NCBI RefSeq assembly: GCF_013106755.1
Contig: NZ_WHPF01000002.1
Span: forward strand, 186,001-250,000
Direction of reading: 5' to 3'
DNA: 64,000 bases
DNA from: Limnovirga soli
GTDB lineage: Bacteria > Bacteroidota > Bacteroidia > Chitinophagales > Chitinophagaceae
Position 1 is the stretch's first letter. Every line of letters begins with the position of its first letter. Below the pieces are notes generated by a model. That model was not told where the DNA came from, did not search any database, and was given only the letters and a program-made list of their open reading frames with translations. Both the position numbers and the translations under genes were made by a program. Below, in pieces: positions 36,137 to 46,306 of this stretch.

Positions 36137-36311
36137 ACCCGGCTCAGGTAGGTAGTGCAGCACCGCTTGCGTCGCACTCTTGTGCTGTATAACCAATTGC
36201 AGCTTTCCAAATACAAATCAATTATTATAAGATTTTTAAACACACCAGGCTATATCAAACTATCAGTTGCCATGCCGTTGCAGTACAAGTGAGTGACACA
36301 ACCAGGCCGGG
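36137..36311. repeat. Intergenic modular repeat, full-length, type A / type C'
   Basis: The outer arm ACCCGGC (36137-36143) leads to a forward type A core (36166-36185, last bases GTGC). The reverse type C core follows (36283-36301), then the outer arm GCCGGG (36306-36311). At 175 bp it has almost the same size as the copy at 49966-50143. The rest of the 358-bp gap (36127-36484) shows nothing else. Confidence 0.82.
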
Positions 36312-36484
36312 CATTAATGGACAGCTGGTTCAAGAATTATTGCCCAAATTGGTGCTTGTACCATGATTATGGTACAAAATATTGAAAATGGGATATTTAA
36401 ACACATTAAAGTGGTATTGCAGCCCCTTGTATTACAGGAGACATTTGTGGTATAAAATCATTCACTACTTTAAAATGTTTAATT

Positions 36485-38296
36485 ATGAAAAAATTACTTA
36501 CAATTTGCTGCCTGTTTTTTTTAAATGCATTACAGGCACAATACTTTCAGCAACGTTATAACCTAAATTATGCAGTGCCAAAACTGCGTGATGAGCGCTT
36601 TAACAGCGGACTAATTTCCAGGGTTAATTATATTAACTTTTCTCAAAATTTTTACAATGTGGGTATTGGCACTTCTTATAACAACCCTGCCTTGCCTGTG
36701 CCAGACAATACCTGCGACAGGCTGCGTTTTACAAGTATTGGCACTTTGGGCTTAACATTATTTAGCAATGTGGCACATCAATTTGCAAGCATTGGTAACA
36801 GGTGGTATAATGCCAGTGGTAACAGTATTGCAGAGGTAGATAACAAACAAGGCACTGGCGGATATGTAGCTGTAGGTGCAGTAACAAATAACCCATTAAC
36901 AGAAGCAACAGGTATTGCGGGTACCAGCGATATTTTGTTTACCCGCTTAGATGATTTGGGCAATGTCATCAGTGCCCGTCGTATAGATCTGGATCAATCT
37001 ACCGATATTGCCTGGTGCATTCGTAAATCTGTAGTAGTAGTAAATGGCCAACCCACATGGATTATGTGTGGCCAATCTCAACGGGGTAATGCGTTTACGG
37101 ATTGTTTTGTTGCCAGGGTGCTGGTAGATGGTACTATTTTATGGGCACGCCGTTATAATTTTGACCCGGGTGGTGGCCAGTTTAATTCTGCGGTATGTAT
37201 AGCAAAACAGTTATGCGAAGGCCCTACCGGATTGATATATGTAGTAGGTACCATGCAGGATAACCCAGTGGGAGCTAATGGTATTGATGGACTTGCTTTT
37301 GCATTAACACAAAATGGAGGTGTAATTTGGAGTAGCACTTATAATGCTTTTACCGATGATGAATTTCAGGCAGTAAGATTTTCTGCAACTGGTACCCTGG
37401 CTATTGGTGGTTTTACCAATTTTGCAGCAGTTGCTCCAGTAACTTCTCATATGCTGTTTGCACAATTAAACATAGCAAATGGTGCAGTTATTTCTCAAAA
37501 TATACTTAGGGCAGTAAATGGTGCAAATATATATAGCAGCAGATGTTACGATCTTGTTCAGGTACCCGGCAACCAATATTATCTTGCTGGCCCGGTTGTT
37601 ATCAACAATGGCATTTATGAAATGATGTACAGAACTACACAGGCAGGTCTTGGACTTAATTGGTATAGGTATAACCGAATGAATTATAATGTAGGCTTTG
37701 GTATTGATAATCAGGATTTAATTCCAGGTGATGGGCTAGCCTATTTTTCATCTGAAAGAGATTCTTTAAACCCCACTTTTAGTGATTCTCATATGATGAG
37801 AACCGATTATAATGGCCGTACATGCAATATTTGCCCAGGTATATTACCTTCTAATACGCCGATATTTCTTAGTCAGGCCATTCGTAATAACAGAAACAAC
37901 CCAACTGGTACAGCTTTACCATTAGTTTGGGCCTCATTTAATTACAGCAATAGTAATACCTGTAATGATGCTGCAATTATCTGTAATGGTATAGTAGCTG
38001 CTGCTCCTAATAGTGAAAATATAAGTAGTAAAGTTCTAAATAATAACAGGGATATTAAATTGTACCCCAACCCGGCAAGAAGTATTGTAACGCTGGAATT
38101 TAATAATCAGTTGGCGGGAGAATATAATTTTACTTTGGTAAACACAGAAGGAAAGATTGTATTGCAAAAGAATAAAGTATATAACAATGGTTTTTCAATT
38201 TCAACCATTGATGTGGCAACCTTACCAACTGGAATATATTTATTACAAATAAAAAATGGAGAAAATATAATAACGAAAAAAGTAGTGAAACAATAA
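36485..38296 (+). CDS. Secreted propeller-like protein with T9SS type A sorting domain
   Basis: The 603-residue protein starts with a signal peptide (MKKLLTICCLFFLNALQAQ). The body (about 60-500) contains repeats of propeller-like blades in which short strands alternate with GGFTNFAAV-, AVGAVTNNP- and VVGTMQDNP-type turns; each describes a strand-turn unit. About 85 C-terminal residues form a T9SS type A sorting domain (IKLYPNPARSIVTLEF, then LPTGIYLLQIKNG, then TKKVVKQ). It should be secreted and tethered or released at the cell surface. I see no catalytic motif, so the function is unknown. A strong terminator follows. Confidence 0.85.
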   Translation: MKKLLTICCLFFLNALQAQYFQQRYNLNYAVPKLRDERFNSGLISRVNYINFSQNFYNVGIGTSYNNPALPVPDNTCDRLRFTSIGTLGLTLFSNVAHQFASIGNRWYNASGNSIAEVDNKQGTGGYVAVGAVTNNPLTEATGIAGTSDILFTRLDDLGNVISARRIDLDQSTDIAWCIRKSVVVVNGQPTWIMCGQSQRGNAFTDCFVARVLVDGTILWARRYNFDPGGGQFNSAVCIAKQLCEGPTGLIYVVGTMQDNPVGANGIDGLAFALTQNGGVIWSSTYNAFTDDEFQAVRFSATGTLAIGGFTNFAAVAPVTSHMLFAQLNIANGAVISQNILRAVNGANIYSSRCYDLVQVPGNQYYLAGPVVINNGIYEMMYRTTQAGLGLNWYRYNRMNYNVGFGIDNQDLIPGDGLAYFSSERDSLNPTFSDSHMMRTDYNGRTCNICPGILPSNTPIFLSQAIRNNRNNPTGTALPLVWASFNYSNSNTCNDAAIICNGIVAAAPNSENISSKVLNNNRDIKLYPNPARSIVTLEFNNQLAGEYNFTLVNTEGKIVLQKNKVYNNGFSISTIDVATLPTGIYLLQIKNGENIITKKVVKQ

Positions 38297-38322
38297 CAAC
38301 CTTGAGAACACTTTAAATGAAG

Positions 38323-38349
38323 ACTGCCTGTTTTTACAGGCAGTTTTTA
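38323..38349 (+). terminator. Intrinsic terminator after the T9SS cargo gene
   Basis: ACTGCCTGT and ACAGGCAGT form a perfect 9-bp stem around a four-base loop, followed by a T run, 27 bases after the stop. Confidence 0.93.
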
Positions 38350-38389
38350 TTTGTGGAAGGTTTAATGCTGTTTTTTTGTTGCCTGTTGT

Positions 38390-38420
38390 GTAGGTGTACA
38401 AGTGTGCGACGCAAGTAAAG
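38390..38420 (-). repeat. Intergenic modular repeat, solitary core type A (reverse)
   Basis: GTACAAGTGTGCGACGCAAG (38396-38415) is followed by TAAAG, the reverse of the extended GCTTTA arm. No forward partner is visible upstream; the terminator occupies that side. Confidence 0.8.
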
Positions 38421-38451
38421 TTGCTATTTAATTGAAGTCTGGCTAATAAAT

Positions 38452-38808
38452 TTAATTAAGGAAAAGCTTACTGTTATTGTCTTTGGTTTCTTTAAGAAAT
38501 ACTGCGTGTAGTTTGGGCTCCTGCATTTTCTCTTCTACCTTGGGTTTATGGTGGCGTATAATGCCAGCCAGTGAATACACTTTTACTTTATAGTTTAATT
38601 GAAATTCTTTATAGATAATTTCAATGGCTTCTTTATTGGGGATATCGTAACAAAAGAAAACTTTATCGAACCTGATAGCTTTGCATAGCTCTTCCGCTTC
38701 GGCTAAATTAGCTGCACTGATAACCGTTTCGGTTTTTTCATTCAAATCATGTGGAAAGGAAGGATTGTCGATCATAGCATCCTTGTCGTGAATAATAAGG
38801 GTATACAT
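38452..38808 (-). CDS. Conserved hypothetical protein, 118 residues
   Basis: I do not recognise a family. The protein is short, without signal peptide or membrane segment, and mixes strands and helices: MYTLIIHDKDAMI, ETVISAANLAEAEELCKAI, DKVFFCYDIPNKEAIEIIYK and KVKVYSLAGII. The alternation is reminiscent of a flavodoxin- or receiver-like alpha/beta fold that lacks the acidic phosphorylation site, but this is only an impression. The C-terminus is lysine-rich and probably disordered. It stands alone between a T9SS cargo gene and the GH127 pair, on the opposite strand to both. Confidence 0.6.
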   Translation of the reverse strand: MYTLIIHDKDAMIDNPSFPHDLNEKTETVISAANLAEAEELCKAIRFDKVFFCYDIPNKEAIEIIYKEFQLNYKVKVYSLAGIIRHHKPKVEEKMQEPKLHAVFLKETKDNNSKLFLN

Positions 38809-39089
38809 AGGTTAGGATTTTAGGGTAGATGGCATTTCACCATTAACCTTGTAAAATTAATGCCGAGATATAAGCCGGCTTATAGTAATATGCTATTATT
38901 TAAGCAGTTAAAAATATGGGATTGGTGTAGTAAAATATCTACAGGATTTTTTTATTGACTTTACTAACAGCCGCTATTATTCTTAGATAAATAACTATAT
39001 TTTTTGTGGTAACAAACAGGTAATTCAAAAATAATTGAGCAACTTTATGCACTTACTGTAATACCTGTAAATAAAATAAATTGGAATAA

Positions 39090-41468
39090 ATGAGAATCAT
39101 ACTGTTGGTGTTATGTAGCATATGTTTTTGTGTGGTTGAGGCACAAACTTATACCCCTGAATGGAATGATAGCAGAATGAAAGTAAAACCGGTGACTGCA
39201 ATAAAAGCCTATGCTTTTAGATTGAAGGATGTTAACTTATTACCCAGTTTATTTACCGAGGCTGAAAAAGCGGATGTACAATATTTATTAAAGATAGATC
39301 CAGACCGGTTATTGGCTGATTTTAGAACACATGCTGGCTTAATTGCAAAGGGCGAAAGGTATGGTGGATGGGAATCATCTGGTTTGGCGGGGCATACACT
39401 GGGGCATTATTTATCAGCCTTATCGTTGCATTATGCTGCATCAGGCAATAAAGATTTTTTAAGCAGGATAAACTATATAGTATCCGAATTGGACGAATGT
39501 CAGAAAGCAAGAAAAACTGGCTATATTGGGGCTATTCCCAATGAAGATAGTCTTTGGCAGAGCGTAGAAAATGGCTTTATTAAATCCCGTGGTTTTGATT
39601 TAAATGGCGCTTGGTCACCCTGGTACACCGTACATAAAATTATGGGTGGACTATTAGATGCTTATTTATACGCGCATAACGAAAAGGCTTTGGCAATAAA
39701 TATGGGAATTGCTGATTGGACAGCCCATATTACCCGAAAGCTGAACGATTCTTTGTTTCAAAAAATGTTAATCACTGAATATGGAGGAATGAACGATGCA
39801 CTGGTGAATACCTATGCCATAACAGGTGAAAAGAAATACCTCGATCTTTCGTATAAATTTTATGATAGGGTAATTATGGATTCATTGGCCATTCAAAAAG
39901 ACATTTTACCAGGGAAACATTCAAATACCCAAATTCCTAAAGTAATAGGCAGTGCCCGACGTTACCAGTTAACAGGAGATGTAAAAGACAATAATATTGC
40001 CCAATTTTTCTGGCAAACTATTGTACAACATCATTCTTATGCTACTGGTGGTAATAGTAACTACGAGTACTTAAGTGAACCCGATAAATTAAACAATAAG
40101 CTAACAGACAATACTACTGAAACCTGTAATACTTACAATATGCTAAAGTTAACAGGCGAATTGTTTGCTACGGCACCATCTGCAACATTGATGGACTACT
40201 ATGAAAAAGCCTTGTATAATCATATTCTTGCATCTCAGAACCACCAAACTGGTATGACAACCTATTTTGTATCATTGAGAATGGGTGGGAAAAAAGAATA
40301 TAGTGACGAATACAATACGTTTACCTGCTGTGTAGGCACAGGAATGGAAAACCACGTGAAATATGGCTCTAATATTTATGCACGGGGTAATGATGGCAGT
40401 TTATTTATAAACCTGTTTATACCATCGATACTAACCTGGAAAGAGCAGGATATTACCCTTAAAATGGAAACCTCATTACCGCTTAATGATTTTACAACTA
40501 TAACTATAAACACAAAAAAAGCTATTAAATTTCCTTTACGTATTCGTAAGCCAGCCTGGGCAAAAACAGTGACATTAAAAGTAAATGGTAAGCTTCAACA
40601 ACCCATTTTGGATAGTACAGGGTACCTGATATTAAGCAGACAATGGGCCAATAATGATAAAATAGAATTACAAACTGCACTTGATTTATATTCTCAATCC
40701 ATGCCTGATAATGATGGGCGAAAGGCAATTTATTATGGTCCTGTGTTATTGGCAGGATTATTTGGAGATAAAGAACCAAACCCGATTGATATACCTGTAT
40801 TTGTTACCAATGAAGCCAATCCAAACAAATGGCTTGAAAATGCAACTGGAAAAAAGGACATCTCATTTATTTCCAAATCAACAGTAATGGATAAGCAAAT
40901 GGCACTTATACCTTTTAATAAAACTGCTGATGAATATTATACGGTGTATTGGGATGTTTTTACGCCTGAACAATGGATGGTTCAGCAAAAATTATATGAA
41001 GCAGAAAAAAGCAGGCAAAAATTGCTTGACCTGCAAACAGTTGATGTGCTAAGATTAGGAGAAATGCAGCCTGAAAGAGATCATGACCTGATAGCTGAAA
41101 AAACAAGTACAGGATACGAACATAACAGAAACTGGCGTATTGCAGATGATAGCGGTTTTATTGCCTTTAACATGAAAGTGGATAATAATTTGCAAAACAC
41201 CCTGTTGCTAACTTATTGGGGAATGGATAATCGCGGCAGAACTTTTGACATTTATGCAAATGATGTATTGATTGGTACAGAAGACCTCAATAAATATAAA
41301 GAAAGTAAATTTTATGAAATACCCTACCCTATTGACCTGGCATTATCAAATTCTAAAAGCAGTATCCGGATAAAATTAGTTCCCCGAAAAAACAATGCTG
41401 CGGGTCCGGTATATGGCGCCAAAATAATTAAGGGTGATTTTAGCCAATTAATCAATACGTCAAAATAA
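39090..41468 (+). CDS. Beta-L-arabinofuranosidase family protein (DUF1680; GH127/GH146-like)
   Basis: The 792-residue protein has a signal peptide (MRIILLVLCSICFCVVEAQ). An (alpha/alpha)6 barrel follows, with SSGLAGHTLGHYLSALSLHY, NGAWSPWYTVHKIMGGLLDA and the metal/nucleophile site: ETCNTYNML (Glu and Cys) and NTFTCCVGTGMENH (the Cys pair). In characterised GH127 enzymes these residues bind zinc, and one cysteine is the nucleophile. A C-terminal beta domain (about 640-790) is of the DUF6805/DUF4986 kind. The sequence looks closer to the GH146 branch than to the next gene. It probably removes beta-L-arabinofuranose from plant glycans in the periplasm. Its stop lies 12 bases from the next gene. 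Confidence 0.9.
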   Translation: MRIILLVLCSICFCVVEAQTYTPEWNDSRMKVKPVTAIKAYAFRLKDVNLLPSLFTEAEKADVQYLLKIDPDRLLADFRTHAGLIAKGERYGGWESSGLAGHTLGHYLSALSLHYAASGNKDFLSRINYIVSELDECQKARKTGYIGAIPNEDSLWQSVENGFIKSRGFDLNGAWSPWYTVHKIMGGLLDAYLYAHNEKALAINMGIADWTAHITRKLNDSLFQKMLITEYGGMNDALVNTYAITGEKKYLDLSYKFYDRVIMDSLAIQKDILPGKHSNTQIPKVIGSARRYQLTGDVKDNNIAQFFWQTIVQHHSYATGGNSNYEYLSEPDKLNNKLTDNTTETCNTYNMLKLTGELFATAPSATLMDYYEKALYNHILASQNHQTGMTTYFVSLRMGGKKEYSDEYNTFTCCVGTGMENHVKYGSNIYARGNDGSLFINLFIPSILTWKEQDITLKMETSLPLNDFTTITINTKKAIKFPLRIRKPAWAKTVTLKVNGKLQQPILDSTGYLILSRQWANNDKIELQTALDLYSQSMPDNDGRKAIYYGPVLLAGLFGDKEPNPIDIPVFVTNEANPNKWLENATGKKDISFISKSTVMDKQMALIPFNKTADEYYTVYWDVFTPEQWMVQQKLYEAEKSRQKLLDLQTVDVLRLGEMQPERDHDLIAEKTSTGYEHNRNWRIADDSGFIAFNMKVDNNLQNTLLLTYWGMDNRGRTFDIYANDVLIGTEDLNKYKESKFYEIPYPIDLALSNSKSSIRIKLVPRKNNAAGPVYGAKIIKGDFSQLINTSK

Positions 41469-41480
41469 GTATTCAATAAT

Positions 41481-43862
41481 ATGAAGCAACTATTTTTAAT
41501 TGCGGCTGTGACATTAAGTTCATTGTCATTATATGCCCAGCAAAAAGATTATCCTATACAACCTGTTCCTTTTACCCAGGTAGCTGTGAATGATAATTTC
41601 TGGAAACCTAAAATGAAAATCAATGCAGAGATCACCATTCCTTATATTTTGCAAATGTGCAGGCAGCATGGCAGAATTAATAATTTTTTAGCAGCTGCCG
41701 GTAAAAGGGAAAATAAACTTTGTTCTGATTTTACTTTTGATGATACAGATGTGTATAAATGGATTGAAGGTGCCTCCTATGCCTTGCAGGTAGAACCCAA
41801 TCCCAGGCTTGCACTCTATCTCGACTCTCTTATTGATATCATTGCCGCAGCCCAAGAGCCTGACGGATACCTGTATACATTTAGAACCATTAAACCACTG
41901 GTACAACATGAATGGGTTGGCGAAAAGCGCTGGATTAACGATTCAGTACTTAGCCATGAATTATATAATGCAGGCCATTTATTTGAAGCTGCGTTTGCCC
42001 ACTATAACGCAACCGGCAAAACCAATTTGCTAAATATTGCCTTAAAAAATGCTGACCTGTTATGTAATGATTTTGGATATGGCAAAGTGGAGATTTATCC
42101 CGGGCACCAAATTGTAGAAATTGGATTGGCTAAATTATATCGTATTACAGGCAACAAAAAATACCTTGACCTGGCCAAATTCTTTTTGGATATCCGTGGC
42201 CCCAAAGGAGAATCGTACAATCAGGCAAATAAAAAAGTGGTTGACCAAACCGAAGCCGTTGGCCACGCAGTACGTGCTGCCTATATGTACAGTGGAATGG
42301 CTGATGTTGCAGCACTAACAGGAGATTCCTCCTATTTAAAAGCTATTGATGCCATTTGGGAGGATGTTGTAACTAAAAAATTATATATCACCGGTGGTAT
42401 TGGGGCTACCAATGCCGGCGAGGCTTTTGGAGAAGCATACGAACTGCCCAACATGAGTGCTTATGCTGAAACCTGCGCTGCCATAGCAAATGTTTATTGG
42501 AATAACCGCATGTTTCTGTTACATGGCGATGCCAAGTATATTGATGTTTTGGAACGAACACTTTATAATGGATTACTTTCGGGAATGGCATTGGATGGAA
42601 CACATTTCTTTTATCCCAATCCATTGGCTTCGGTTGGTCAGCACGACCGCAGTCCTTGGTTTTCCTGTGCTTGCTGTATTTCAAATATGACCAGGTTTTT
42701 ACCCTCTGTTCCAGGTTATGTGTTTGCCCAAAACAAAAACGATCTTTTTGTAAACCTGTTTATGAGCAATAGCAGTACCATACAATTAACCTCAGGGAAA
42801 ATACAGGTTACCGAAACAACCAATTATCCCTGGAATGGCAAAGTAGCATTGCAAATAAACCCAGAAAACTCAAGTGCTTTTGCCTTACATATCAGGATTC
42901 CCGGATGGGTGAATGCCAATCCTGTTCCGGGTAAACTGTATACTACCAATGCGCAAAAACAAGCAGTTATCATCTATTTAAATGGTAAACCAATTACCTA
43001 TTCTATTGAAAAGGGCTATGCTGTTATTAACCGTACATGGAAGAAAGCCGATAAACTAACTTTCGAATTTCCCATGCAGGCCCAACGTATTTTTGCCAAT
43101 GAAAACGTAAAAGCTGATATTGGCCGTTTTGCCATTCAGTATGGCCCGGTTATGTATTGTTTGGAAGGGATGGACAATAAAGACAGCATGGTTCAAAATA
43201 TTGTGGTAGAGAAAAACGCCCCCTTACAGGTAAGCTATAAGGCAAACATGCTGAATGGTATAAATGTAATTACCATGCAGGGCCAGGGTACCAAACGCCA
43301 GCTAAACAGTAATACGCTTATAAGCAGCAAACAAAACATAACTGCTATACCCTACTATGCCTGGGATAACCGTGGGCCAGGAGAAATGGAAGTATGGATT
43401 CCATATACACAAGCCGCAGCCCGGCCAAAACCCGCTCCCACCATTGCCTATACCAGCAAGGTTACGGCTTCTATCAAATCAAGAAGCATATTGGCTTTGA
43501 ACGATCAGTTTGAGCCTGCCGATTCTAAAGATCAGAGCATTCCCTATTTTCATTGGTGGCCAAAGCAAAATACCATCGAATGGGTGGCTTACGATTTTGA
43601 TACAACTCACACCGTATCATCCTGCAAAGTGTATTGGTACGATGATGGCCCATGGGGTGGTTGCCGTATACCCGCAGCCTGGAAAATATATTATAAAAGC
43701 AATGGCGAATGGATACCCGTTACCAACACAAGCAGTTATGAAATTGCAAAAGATGCCTATAATAGTGTACAATTTAAACCAGTTACCACTACAGCTTTAA
43801 AACTGGAAGTTCAATTGCCGGTTGATAATGCAACTGGAATACATGAATGGATAGTGGAGTAA
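41481..43862 (+). CDS. Beta-L-arabinofuranosidase (GH127)
   Basis: The 793-residue protein has a signal peptide (MKQLFLIAAVTLSSLSLYAQ). It opens with the GH127 start VPFTQVAVNDNFWKPKM. The barrel shows GHLFEAAFAHYNATGKTNLL, GHAVRAAYMYSGMADVAA and YITGGIGATNAGEAFGEAYE. The active-site elements are ETCAAIANVYWN (Glu, Cys) and FSCACCISNMTRFLPS, with the Cys pair containing the likely nucleophile. A C-terminal extension (about 670-793; WWPKQNTIEWVAYDF) resembles a carbohydrate-binding beta-sandwich. It cuts terminal beta-L-arabinofuranosyl residues. It forms an operon with the preceding paralogue; no SusC/SusD pair is close by, so uptake genes are elsewhere. Confidence 0.93.
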   Translation: MKQLFLIAAVTLSSLSLYAQQKDYPIQPVPFTQVAVNDNFWKPKMKINAEITIPYILQMCRQHGRINNFLAAAGKRENKLCSDFTFDDTDVYKWIEGASYALQVEPNPRLALYLDSLIDIIAAAQEPDGYLYTFRTIKPLVQHEWVGEKRWINDSVLSHELYNAGHLFEAAFAHYNATGKTNLLNIALKNADLLCNDFGYGKVEIYPGHQIVEIGLAKLYRITGNKKYLDLAKFFLDIRGPKGESYNQANKKVVDQTEAVGHAVRAAYMYSGMADVAALTGDSSYLKAIDAIWEDVVTKKLYITGGIGATNAGEAFGEAYELPNMSAYAETCAAIANVYWNNRMFLLHGDAKYIDVLERTLYNGLLSGMALDGTHFFYPNPLASVGQHDRSPWFSCACCISNMTRFLPSVPGYVFAQNKNDLFVNLFMSNSSTIQLTSGKIQVTETTNYPWNGKVALQINPENSSAFALHIRIPGWVNANPVPGKLYTTNAQKQAVIIYLNGKPITYSIEKGYAVINRTWKKADKLTFEFPMQAQRIFANENVKADIGRFAIQYGPVMYCLEGMDNKDSMVQNIVVEKNAPLQVSYKANMLNGINVITMQGQGTKRQLNSNTLISSKQNITAIPYYAWDNRGPGEMEVWIPYTQAAARPKPAPTIAYTSKVTASIKSRSILALNDQFEPADSKDQSIPYFHWWPKQNTIEWVAYDFDTTHTVSSCKVYWYDDGPWGGCRIPAAWKIYYKSNGEWIPVTNTSSYEIAKDAYNSVQFKPVTTTALKLEVQLPVDNATGIHEWIVE

Positions 43863-43901
43863 ATAGTTATTAGCCAGGCTATGGAATAAGCATATAGCCT
43901 G

Positions 43902-44027
43902 CTTGCGTCGCACACTTGTACTGTATATAGTGAGGCAACAGGTTATTACCTTTTATAAAATGTTGAAAGGGCACTGTTTAATAAAGGCCTCATATTTAGG
44001 TAAAAGATGAAAGGATTGCGACGCAAG
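43902..44027. repeat. Intergenic modular repeat, paired, right arm degenerate
   Basis: The forward core CTTGCGTCGCACACTTGTAC (43902-43921) is intact. The reverse arm survives only as TGCGACGCAAG (44017-44027). The pair spans 126 bp in the convergent gap between the GH127 operon and the LytTR regulator. Confidence 0.7.
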
Positions 44028-44089
44028 AATGCCCAATCAGGGATATGTTGCTGGTATTAAAAGCTTTTTAAATAATATAATATTTGTGC

Positions 44090-44809
44090 TTAAATGTATC
44101 GGCCTGCTAATAAATTTATATTATCCCGGTAAGCATCACCAATTGGTAATTCCAGCTGGTTATTATGTAAAATCAGGGAATCCTTGGTAATGATTTGGAT
44201 AGAGGCAATAGGCACAATATACGAGCGGTGTGTTCTAATAAATTTGGAGGTAGGTAGTAAATCCTCAAGGCTTTTTAAAGTAAGTCTGGTAAGTAAAGGC
44301 CTGTCTGTACCTCGTATAAAAATTTTTATGTAATCCTTTAATCCTTCTATATATAACAAATCTGCCAGTACCAGTTTTACCAGTTGGTACTCTACATTTA
44401 TAAAAATAAATTCAGTTTCTTGTCGTTCAAATCCATTGCTCGGTTTGCTGGCTCCAAAAAATAATAATGCTTTATTGGTGGCTTGCAAAAAACGTTCAAA
44501 TACCACTGGTTTTACCAGGTAATCAATGGCATCCACATTAAATGCATTTAATGCATAGTTTTCAAAAGCAGTAACAAAAATAACCAGAGGTTTTGGTACC
44601 AGAGATTTTACAAATTGTAGCCCACTAATACCGGGCATTTGAATATCTATAAAAAGAATATCAATTTTAACCTGTTTTAAAACCTCTGCTGCATCCATGG
44701 CATTTTTACAGCTGGCAATAAGGTTAAGATAAGGAACCCTTTTAATATTATCAGCCAATAAATCTAGGGCAATTTTTTCGTCATCAACAGCCATGCAGGA
44801 TATTTTCAT
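44090..44809 (-). CDS. LytTR-family response regulator
   Basis: The 239-residue protein has a receiver domain with D9/D10 (MAVDDEKIALD), phospho-acceptor D55 (ILFIDIQMPGISGLQF) and the conserved Lys of DYLVKPVVFERF. A LytTR DNA-binding domain is at about 135-235 (LLYIEGLKDYIKIFIRG, then FIRTHRSYIVPIASI). Such regulators bind imperfect direct repeats in promoters. It lies 15 bases downstream of the LytS-type kinase and is its likely partner. Targets are unknown; cell-surface and polysaccharide genes are frequent in the family. Confidence 0.95.
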   Translation of the reverse strand: MKISCMAVDDEKIALDLLADNIKRVPYLNLIASCKNAMDAAEVLKQVKIDILFIDIQMPGISGLQFVKSLVPKPLVIFVTAFENYALNAFNVDAIDYLVKPVVFERFLQATNKALLFFGASKPSNGFERQETEFIFINVEYQLVKLVLADLLYIEGLKDYIKIFIRGTDRPLLTRLTLKSLEDLLPTSKFIRTHRSYIVPIASIQIITKDSLILHNNQLELPIGDAYRDNINLLAGRYI

Positions 44810-44824
44810 TATTGGGTAAATATT

Positions 44825-46003
44825 TTATGAATAAGATAATTTTATCTGTAAAAAAATACTAAACACCTCTTCACCTTTTTGGATTGATAAATAATGATTT
44901 GCCGGATAAAGTAGCTCAAGTCTTTTTTTTACATTAGCCAGGCCAATACCCGAAGCATTGTCAATTGGCTCTATTTTGTTTTGTGTATATTTATTTGTTA
45001 CACTAAAGGTTAAATACTGATGATTAGTCAGGAGTTCAATTACTATAAACCTATCCCCGTCAATAAACCCGCTGGCATGTTTAAATGCATTTTCCACAAA
45101 AGGAATCAGTAGCATTGGCGCAATTTGTAAATTATCATAATCATTAAAGAAATTAGTGGTTATTTTTACATCCTGGTGTCTGATTTCCCGCAGACCAACA
45201 TAATCTTCCAGGTATTTTATTTCCTTATCAAGTAATACTTTTTCCTCATTGGTATCATATAACATATATCGCAATAAAGAGGATAATTTTTGAAGTGAGG
45301 GTTCCAGCATTTCGGTGTTTTTGCGTGCATGATATGTTAAATTGTTAAGCACATTAAATAGAAAGTGTGGGCTGATTTGTGATTTTAAAAATTGCAGTTC
45401 AGAACTTAAAGCAGCCATTTTTTGCTCCTTTAACTGGCTTTCCCTATAATCTCCATCATTAATATATTTTAAGGCAATGCTGGCTGTGATAACCATCAAA
45501 AAAGGGAGAAGTGTTACCGAATATGGCAGCATTGGTGATCTGTTTGCCCCCGCTGGAAAATCTATAGGAGGTGGATGAATACCCAAATTACCCGGTGCAT
45601 TTAAAGGAATTCCATTTTTTGATGGTGGAGGTGGCCGCATGTCCGGCGGTCTAATCTGGACATTGGTTAATATCCCGGGTTTGTTCATGTATTTAAAATA
45701 AAGATTCATACCCTCTACAAAAAGGGCAGCCTGCAATAAGGATATCAATACAAACACAATAAAGCGCTTTAAATAAAGCAAACGTGGAATTAAAAGGTAA
45801 TAGTATACATAAAAAACAACTGCTAGTGTAAAAACAGTTATTGAAAGATGCTGATAGATTTTCAAATCAGGATAGGCAGTACCTGAGTTATTTTTATTGG
45901 CGCTATAAAAAAGTAAAATCACAATTGAAAGTATACCCACCCATGCTGCAAAATGTAAAACAATCAATTTCAGCTTCTGGTATGTTCGATTCATTTGTTT
46001 CAT
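44825..46003 (-). CDS. LytS-type sensor histidine kinase
   Basis: The 392-residue protein has four hydrophobic helices in its first 200 residues (about 10-30, 45-70, 78-98, 160-178). Between helices three and four is a periplasmic loop very rich in proline (PPDMRPPPPSKNG, then IHPPPIDFP). The cytosolic part carries the His_kinase motif with phospho-acceptor His in QISPHFLFNVLNNL. The ATPase domain has the N box in IPFVENAFKHA and a degenerate G box (NASGIGLANVKKRL). This is the standard partner of LytTR regulators. An alternative start three codons later (MNRTYQ) is possible. A 900-bp gene-poor region lies upstream. Confidence 0.94.
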   Translation of the reverse strand: MKQMNRTYQKLKLIVLHFAAWVGILSIVILLFYSANKNNSGTAYPDLKIYQHLSITVFTLAVVFYVYYYLLIPRLLYLKRFIVFVLISLLQAALFVEGMNLYFKYMNKPGILTNVQIRPPDMRPPPPSKNGIPLNAPGNLGIHPPPIDFPAGANRSPMLPYSVTLLPFLMVITASIALKYINDGDYRESQLKEQKMAALSSELQFLKSQISPHFLFNVLNNLTYHARKNTEMLEPSLQKLSSLLRYMLYDTNEEKVLLDKEIKYLEDYVGLREIRHQDVKITTNFFNDYDNLQIAPMLLIPFVENAFKHASGFIDGDRFIVIELLTNHQYLTFSVTNKYTQNKIEPIDNASGIGLANVKKRLELLYPANHYLSIQKGEEVFSIFLQIKLSYS

Positions 46004-46306
46004 TATTGTAATAATAAAACAATGTAGATGCTGCCAATGAAAAATTAGATAAAACCAAACATTTTACCTACCAACTTGCTAATTACATCTCCTGAGAAAA
46101 ACAAATTAGTACACCTTACAAATTTTAAAAGTTAATGAAATGTAAACTGCGCAATATTGGTCTACAGAAAAGGTGTATTAGTCGAAAAAGCTTTACAATG
46201 AAATAACCACTAATCTACATTTGTTAGAAGGATTTTTTATAAACAACATAATCTAAATTATCATGTAATAACTCTACTTAATTTTTTTAACCATATAAAT
46301 TAAGTT

